Below are positions 59,278 through 64,000 of a DNA stretch of 64,000 nucleotides, piece by piece (the stretch's first letter is position 1; each line of letters begins with the position of its first letter). Location of the stretch: NCBI RefSeq assembly GCF_042427575.1, contig NZ_JBHMFD010000005.1, forward strand, positions 1 through 64,000, read 5' to 3'. This DNA is from Bergeyella porcorum. GTDB lineage: Bacteria > Bacteroidota > Bacteroidia > Flavobacteriales > Weeksellaceae. A model generated the notes under the pieces. That model searched no databases, had not been told where the DNA came from, and saw only the letters and a list, made by a program, of their open reading frames with translations. The position numbers were made by a program, and so were the translations under genes.

Positions 59278-61725
59278 TTAGTTGTTTATTTCGCTACCTT
59301 CCCAGCTTACTTTTTTTTGCGTCTGAGGTTTTTCTAGTTTTTCTAGCTTTTTGGCGTTTTCACCTCTACTTACGGGTGTTGGATTAAAGGCAGGTATTGG
59401 TGTATCATCATCATTTTTCTGCGTAGGAGGTTGGTTACTCTTAGTAGGAATGGTATTGCCCGTTTGGTCTGTCATTTTTACATCAATATCACTTTTTAGG
59501 AAACGGAGCAGCTCTTGGGCTTTTAGTCCTTCATTGGTCTTGGCATAGTTAAGTGCAATTTGTTGCAATTGCAAAATCATAATTTCTTTTCCTACCATTT
59601 TCCCAGTATTGTAGGCTTCCAATAGTGCAAATTTCGGTACCAGAGCATCATTAGGATATTGCTCTAAAGCTTTTGCGATGACGGCTTTGGATTCTTCAAA
59701 TTGATTTTGAGAATATAGGTCAAATGCTTTTTGATACGCCTCCTCTACTTCGGGAGATGATTTTGAAAAATTGGTGTTTTTCGGATTTCGTACAAATTCT
59801 GCGTAGGAAGTGTATGGGAAATCCGTTAAGATGAGTTGCTTGGCTCGCTCTGCCGCAGAAGGGGTGTTTTCATAGTTCATCACAAAAATACGATAAAGAG
59901 CTTGTAGCTTTACATCTTCCTCTGGGTTTTGTTCCACCAAGTCATAAAGCGTTTTGGTTGCCAATTCTCGGTCAGAGAAATGTTCATCATACATTCTGCC
60001 CAGACCTAGGCTAGCGGTATCTCTGGCTTTTTTCAGGTCGGCAATTTCTACGGCATTGGTAGGGATTTGCTCTATATAAAAATCAGGTTCAAAGCGGCGA
60101 GGGTTCGGAGCAGAGGATAGTCCTAAGGCTTCATTTTTTACATCTTCTATAGAGGCGGTTTTATTGGACATACGCCAATTGTCTCCTAAGGAACGGTTTC
60201 CCCAGATTTGTTTAAACTCGGCTTGTCCTTTGCTCACCGTATTTTGATTGGCAAAGTAGAAGGCGTTTTTATTTTGATTGGTAGAAAAGTCTTGGAAATT
60301 ATTACCTCTATTGTTGGCAAAGATAGAATTGGCATTGTAGTCGCCATCTTCAAAACCTTTGTTGCGTTCCGCTTTTTTTCTTTCAGCTTCTTCTTTGGCT
60401 TCCTTGGCTTTTAGAGCATCAATATGCTTGGTAAAGTAAGCGATGCGTTCTGGCTCCGACATTTTAGTCAGTGCAATAATGCTATCATTTCTTTTCACAA
60501 GGTAGAAATTGGTGGCAATATCTTTCATACTTTTAGAAGCCTTCGCCAGTTTGGCTCTGGTGGGCTCGTGGGTCATAACAGATAGGGCAGAATCATAGTA
60601 AGCACCCGCGGAGATATAATCATTTTTATCGGTATAAAATTTTCCCATTTCATAATAGGTAAGCCCACGCACTTGGGGGTCTGATATTTTTTCTTTGGTC
60701 GCTTTTTTGAAAAAAACTTGGGCTTCATCTGGCTTGCCTGCTCGGTTTGCCATTAGCCCTAAAGCGTATAGAAATTCATTTTTTCGGGAAGCATAAGTTC
60801 CTTTTTTGCCAATGTTTTCTATGTATTTTTTAGCCCCTTCATAGTCATCATTTCCTTGGGAGAAGGTCTTGGCAATTTCTATTTGTGATTTTACTTCAAA
60901 TTCAAAATTGTTGGCGTATTGGTATGCAGCGGTAAAGCTTTCTCGTGCTTCTTCATTTCTGCCCAATTCGGCAAGAAGTTGTCCGCGGAGGTATGCGATA
61001 CGGCTTCTCATTTCTCTGTTTTTGTTGACTTGAAATGCGTCTTCTAGTTCTTCTACGGCTTCTTCTTTTTTACCTGAAGCGATGAGCATTTCGGAGAAGT
61101 AAATAGAGTAGAGTTTATGGTGTTCTTTTTTTAAACGCTGTTTTTTTAGGTCTAGGAAGATTTCGTGGGCTCGGTAAAAATCATTCATTTTTGTAAGAAT
61201 GTGAGCCTGATAGATTTTTGCCAAATTGATGCGTTTATCATTGGGCATTTTGGTAAAAATATAGTTGAGAGCGTCCAAAGCCTCCAATGGTTTACCCATA
61301 TAGAGTCTGGCTTGAGCTAAAAGCAGATGGGCGTTGAAGATTTGTTTATTTTTTTCTTCACCATCTTTCATTACAGAGTATTTGGATATAGCTTTCAGGG
61401 CTTTAGCCTCGGAGATTTGTAAGGTGCTGGCAGATTTGCTGGCGTTGTTTCTCGCTCCAGGGTTAAACATTGCGGCAGCTTCTCCATCTTGATCTAAAGT
61501 GACTTCGCCGTATTTTAGTAAGGGAATATAGGCATCATAAAAGTTTTCTTTATGATTTTTTTTGCGTTGGTTAATTTCGGTTTCCAATGCATCTTTACTA
61601 TTGAAAAGAGTATTGTAATAAGACGAAAAACCTGCCAATGCTCCGCTTTTTTTCTCATTGGGGCGGGATTTACAAGCTACTGAAATAATAGCAACAGCAA
61701 TTAAAAAATAGATACTTTTCTTCAT
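59278..61725 (-). CDS. sprE: TPR lipoprotein, SprE/PorW-like (type IX secretion, gliding)
   Basis: 815 residues. Lipoprotein signal (FLIAVAIISVAC, Cys about 18). The head reads GFSSYYNTLFNSKDALETEI, a feature of SprE/PorW lipoproteins, followed by many TPR-like helical pairs (about residues 100-400 and 560-720). A charged KE/R-rich middle and a Pro/Thr-rich tail complete it. SprE/PorW is an outer membrane lipoprotein that links the type IX secretion motor with the translocon. Assignment rests on architecture and N-terminal likeness, not on a single diagnostic motif; a general TPR lipoprotein is the alternative. Confidence 0.75.
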   Translation of the reverse strand: MKKSIYFLIAVAIISVACKSRPNEKKSGALAGFSSYYNTLFNSKDALETEINQRKKNHKENFYDAYIPLLKYGEVTLDQDGEAAAMFNPGARNNASKSASTLQISEAKALKAISKYSVMKDGEEKNKQIFNAHLLLAQARLYMGKPLEALDALNYIFTKMPNDKRINLAKIYQAHILTKMNDFYRAHEIFLDLKKQRLKKEHHKLYSIYFSEMLIASGKKEEAVEELEDAFQVNKNREMRSRIAYLRGQLLAELGRNEEARESFTAAYQYANNFEFEVKSQIEIAKTFSQGNDDYEGAKKYIENIGKKGTYASRKNEFLYALGLMANRAGKPDEAQVFFKKATKEKISDPQVRGLTYYEMGKFYTDKNDYISAGAYYDSALSVMTHEPTRAKLAKASKSMKDIATNFYLVKRNDSIIALTKMSEPERIAYFTKHIDALKAKEAKEEAERKKAERNKGFEDGDYNANSIFANNRGNNFQDFSTNQNKNAFYFANQNTVSKGQAEFKQIWGNRSLGDNWRMSNKTASIEDVKNEALGLSSAPNPRRFEPDFYIEQIPTNAVEIADLKKARDTASLGLGRMYDEHFSDRELATKTLYDLVEQNPEEDVKLQALYRIFVMNYENTPSAAERAKQLILTDFPYTSYAEFVRNPKNTNFSKSSPEVEEAYQKAFDLYSQNQFEESKAVIAKALEQYPNDALVPKFALLEAYNTGKMVGKEIMILQLQQIALNYAKTNEGLKAQELLRFLKSDIDVKMTDQTGNTIPTKSNQPPTQKNDDDTPIPAFNPTPVSRGENAKKLEKLEKPQTQKKVSWEGSEINN

Positions 61726-61809
61726 AGTAGAATCATAACTTTATAAAGTTGATTTTATTGTGTCTGGATTGTAAAATCAACGGAAACAAAAGTATGAATT
61801 TTTGGAGAA

Positions 61810-62373
61810 TTATCGGGGATTAATTTTCTCTAGTTCTTCATAAACCAAATGGGTAGGAAGCCCCATAATGGTATAAAAACTTCCACTGATGCTAGATACC
61901 TTTGCCATTCCTATTCTCTCTTGGATGCCGTAGCTGCCTGCTTTGTCAAAAGGTTGATACTCTTGAATGTACAATGCGATTTCAGCATCCGAAAGCTCCG
62001 AAAAAGTAACTTCTGCCATATCGGTTTTGGTGATTTCTTGATTCAATGTTCTAATGGTAATCCCCGTATAGACCTTATGGGTCTTGCCAGAAAGAGAGCG
62101 GAGCATTGCTTGGGCTTGTTCAGGAGTTTGAGGTTTTCCTAAGACTTGATTGCCCAGAGCTACAATGGTATCTGCGGTGAGTAAAATCTCATCTTCCTGA
62201 AGGTTAGGATAGGCATCAGCCTTGATTTTGGAAAGGTAGCCCGCAATGTTTTCCACGGGCATATCTTCGGGGAATATTTCATCACAATGGATGGATACTG
62301 TTTCAAAAGTGTAGCCTAAGCTTTGTAATAATTCCTTTCGTCTGGCAGATTGAGAGGCTAAAAGTAGTTTCAT
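61810..62373 (-). CDS. maf: Maf-like nucleoside triphosphate pyrophosphatase
   Basis: Hydrolyses non-canonical or dTTP/UTP-type nucleotides. 187 residues: LLLASQSARRKELLQSLGY start, LTADTIVALGNQVLGKP with the active-site Asp, LSGKTHKVYTGI, and KAGSYGIQERIGM. 84 nt downstream of nothing on its strand but 85 nt before the sprE-like gene, so they may share a transcript. Confidence 0.94.
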   Translation of the reverse strand: MKLLLASQSARRKELLQSLGYTFETVSIHCDEIFPEDMPVENIAGYLSKIKADAYPNLQEDEILLTADTIVALGNQVLGKPQTPEQAQAMLRSLSGKTHKVYTGITIRTLNQEITKTDMAEVTFSELSDAEIALYIQEYQPFDKAGSYGIQERIGMAKVSSISGSFYTIMGLPTHLVYEELEKINPR

Positions 62374-62459
62374 AATGATTGTTTTTTATGGAGATTATAG
62401 CTCAATAATAATTTGTTTAGACGAAAAAGCTTTTTTGAAGAAATTAATGATAGATTTTA

Positions 62460-62981
62460 TTAATCTTCTAATCTATACAGTTTTACTTTTATTTTTCCAT
62501 CAGCGAGAGAAAGTATATTATACTTTTTGTATTCTTTTGATTCTATAACACCTATACCACTTGTGGATAACCATCCTGCGTAATAGCAAATATTATCACC
62601 GTTTACAGTTTGTTTGATTTGCCAATGGGAGTCTTTCATTAGACTTAAACTTATATCTGCGGGTAGGTCGGAAGTCTTAAAGCAAGGGTTGCTGTCAAAA
62701 TGGACCTGTGTAATTGATTTGTTGCTCATAACCAGATTTTTAAGTTTAAAAATCTCTTTGTATATGATTTTATCTTCATATGTAAACTCCGCGAAATATC
62801 CCAATGTTTGTTCTATATTGTACTTCTTTAATTCTTCCTTCGAGAAAAAATTGTCATAAACGCTTCCATAAAGAATGCGTCCTAAAACATTAACTTCTTC
62901 CGTAGACACAGGGATTTTTTTTATTTGTGCAGATGATAGTGAACACAAAATAAGACTTAATGATAGTAGTAAGTTCTTCAT
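62460..62981 (-). CDS. Secreted protein of unknown function
   Basis: 173 residues with a clean signal peptide (LLLSLSLILCSLSSAQ). The mature part has two cysteines (PCFKTS and NICYYAG) that could pair. It ends KIKVKLYRLED, beta-rich. No family recognised. Between maf and kdsC on the same strand but with gaps over 35 nt on each side. Confidence 0.7.
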   Translation of the reverse strand: MKNLLLSLSLILCSLSSAQIKKIPVSTEEVNVLGRILYGSVYDNFFSKEELKKYNIEQTLGYFAEFTYEDKIIYKEIFKLKNLVMSNKSITQVHFDSNPCFKTSDLPADISLSLMKDSHWQIKQTVNGDNICYYAGWLSTSGIGVIESKEYKKYNILSLADGKIKVKLYRLED

Positions 62982-63017
62982 ATTGTTATTTTAAAGTTTA
63001 GATTATTTGATTTACGA

Positions 63018-63536
63018 TTACACAGATTTAGTATCATCTTCCTGCCATTGTCCTTGTACTTTTAGAACCTGTTCTATCACATCGCGTACGGCACCTTTGC
63101 CACCGTGGATGGCTGAGATATAGTGTGCGGCTGCTTTTACCTCTGGAACGGCGTTGATGGGGCAAGTTGCAAGGGCTACTCGTTTCATTATGGCGAGGTC
63201 TGGCAAGTCATCGCCCATCATTAGGATATGGTCGTCTTGCAATTGGTATTTGCTTTTAAAATCTTCAAAATCTTTTATTTTATCGGAAGACTTAGCGTAA
63301 TAATCGGTGATGCCCAAGTAATTGAGTCTATTTTTCACCATTGGGTCGTTGCCTCCTGTGATGACACCGATAGGGTAGCCTTTCTTCAATGCTTTCACCA
63401 CAGCATAGCCGTCTAAAACATTCATTACGCGAGACATATTGCCATCTGGCATCAGATAGACACTACCATCTGTGAAGACACCATCTACATCGAATACGAA
63501 GGCTTTTATATTTTTCAGCTGATTTTTATAAGACAT
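63018..63536 (-). CDS. kdsC: KdsC-type HAD phosphatase (KDO 8-phosphate phosphatase)
   Basis: 172 residues of the HAD type C0 fold: nucleophile FDVDGVFTDGSVYL (D16), GVITGGNDPMV, a conserved Lys in KIKDF, and MGDDLPDLAIMK at motif IV. It removes phosphate from KDO-8-P in lipopolysaccharide core synthesis. The start overlaps the stop of the upstream partial gene by 11 nt, so they are coupled. Confidence 0.92.
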   Translation of the reverse strand: MSYKNQLKNIKAFVFDVDGVFTDGSVYLMPDGNMSRVMNVLDGYAVVKALKKGYPIGVITGGNDPMVKNRLNYLGITDYYAKSSDKIKDFEDFKSKYQLQDDHILMMGDDLPDLAIMKRVALATCPINAVPEVKAAAHYISAIHGGKGAVRDVIEQVLKVQGQWQEDDTKSV

Positions 63537-63999
63537 TTTTTTGTTGAAAGTTTATGGTTGCTGGTTGAGGGATTTTTTGATACTCTTTTTCCTGAAGTTG
63601 GGTACGTACTAAATTATTTCTCCAGTTTTGTTTTATAAATTGTATCAATCTATTTGGTTTAATATCCAATGTATTAATATTGATGACAATTGGAGTTTGG
63701 AACTTTGCATTGTTTAGTCGTAATTGCTTTTTTAGTTGAAAATCGTTTTGAATTTTTCCAATAAATTCCATCGGATTTTTTAGTTTCACAATCAGGTAAC
63801 TGCTTAGTATGTTGTTTTTTATTCCAACAAATTCTATTTCTTCCCAAGGTATTAAACCTAATTTTTCAAAAGCTTGAAAATCAGTAATGCCCTTTTGGTC
63901 AATTATAAGTGCTATTGGTTCTTCTTTTTTCTGGTTTTTTAAATATTTATAAGTTTCAAAAACTATTACCGAAAGAATGGATGTGCTTATAATCAGGTA
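63526..63999 (-). CDS. STM3941-family protein, 5' end cut by window edge
   Basis: The frame is open from the right window edge to the stop at 63526; ATG 63789 is internal. The 157 visible residues contain LIIDQKGITDFQAFEKLGLI, PWEEIEFVGI and KLKNPMEFIGKIQNDF, then TPIVININTLDIKPNRLIQ, in the order seen in the STM3941 family (membrane helices at the missing N-terminus, then a PH-like domain). Function unknown. It overlaps kdsC by 11 nt. Confidence 0.7.
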   Translation of the reverse strand, partial: YLIISTSILSVIVFETYKYLKNQKKEEPIALIIDQKGITDFQAFEKLGLIPWEEIEFVGIKNNILSSYLIVKLKNPMEFIGKIQNDFQLKKQLRLNNAKFQTPIVININTLDIKPNRLIQFIKQNWRNNLVRTQLQEKEYQKIPQPATINFQQKNVL

Positions 64000-64000
64000 T

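Overview
The window is chromosomal DNA of a low-GC member of the Bacteroidota, class Flavobacteriia, most likely family Weeksellaceae (Riemerella/Chryseobacterium/Bergeyella type); no species can be named from sequence alone. The case rests on flavobacterial promoters (TTG, about 20 nt, TAnnTTTG) without Shine-Dalgarno leaders, a fused CcoN-CcoO oxidase subunit, GLPGLI-family proteins, a SprE/PorW-like type IX secretion lipoprotein, a flavobacterial type YbeY and a BspA-like leucine-rich repeat protein.

Layout. 1-1.7 kb: the right part of an IS30 element that ends inside the 3' end of a GLPGLI gene. 1.8-6.3 kb: class I fumarase, a membrane-anchored unknown, panB and a Crp/Fnr-family regulator. 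6.3-15.2 kb: a complete cbb3 cytochrome oxidase locus (ccoI, ccoS, ccoNO, ccoQ, ccoP, ccoG, ccoH and a TauE/SafE-DsbD-like membrane protein), with the regulator divergent from it. 15.5-20.1 kb: a DUF6909-like protein, pyrD, DUF445, msrB. 20.2-31.6 kb: a defence island. It holds a decayed HTH gene, an AlbA_2/ATPase-like regulator and a type I restriction system (hsdM, a frameshifted hsdS, hsdR). Between hsdS and hsdR sit a very AT-rich pair (NdpA-family protein plus membrane protein) and an Abi_2 HEPN gene with a structured RNA hairpin just upstream. An IS30 scrap closes the island. 31.6-39.1 kb: a copper-type TonB receptor with two fused HMA domains and its Cys-rich partner, an NlpC/P60 lipoprotein, tadA, coaX, an M1 peptidase. 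39.1-42 kb: repeats, an HU-like protein, the LRR protein and a candidate small RNA. 42-45.4 kb: rpsL-rpsG-fusA-rpsJ. 45.5-51.7 kb: two separate copies of a small four-cysteine secreted peptide gene followed by a GLPGLI gene, with ybeY, an acyltransferase, miaE, DUF502 and surE around them. 51.8-64 kb: prc, tsaB, a second S41 protease, uvrB, sprE-like, maf, a secreted unknown, kdsC and a partial STM3941-family gene.

The main hidden pattern is modular. Three gene cassettes (peptide+GLPGLI next to rpsJ, peptide+GLPGLI next to surE, and the Abi gene next to hsdR) are each bracketed by a second, diverged copy of the end of the neighbouring gene or its terminator. Two probable phase-variation switches are visible: an A8 tract in hsdS, and an AGTTTT hexamer array in the spacer of the promoter of the first peptide+GLPGLI cassette. 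The four-cysteine peptide/GLPGLI module is my best candidate for an undescribed system. The NdpA/membrane-protein pair and the Abi toxin-RNA unit are the next best.

Functions come from reading translated motifs; no database search was run.
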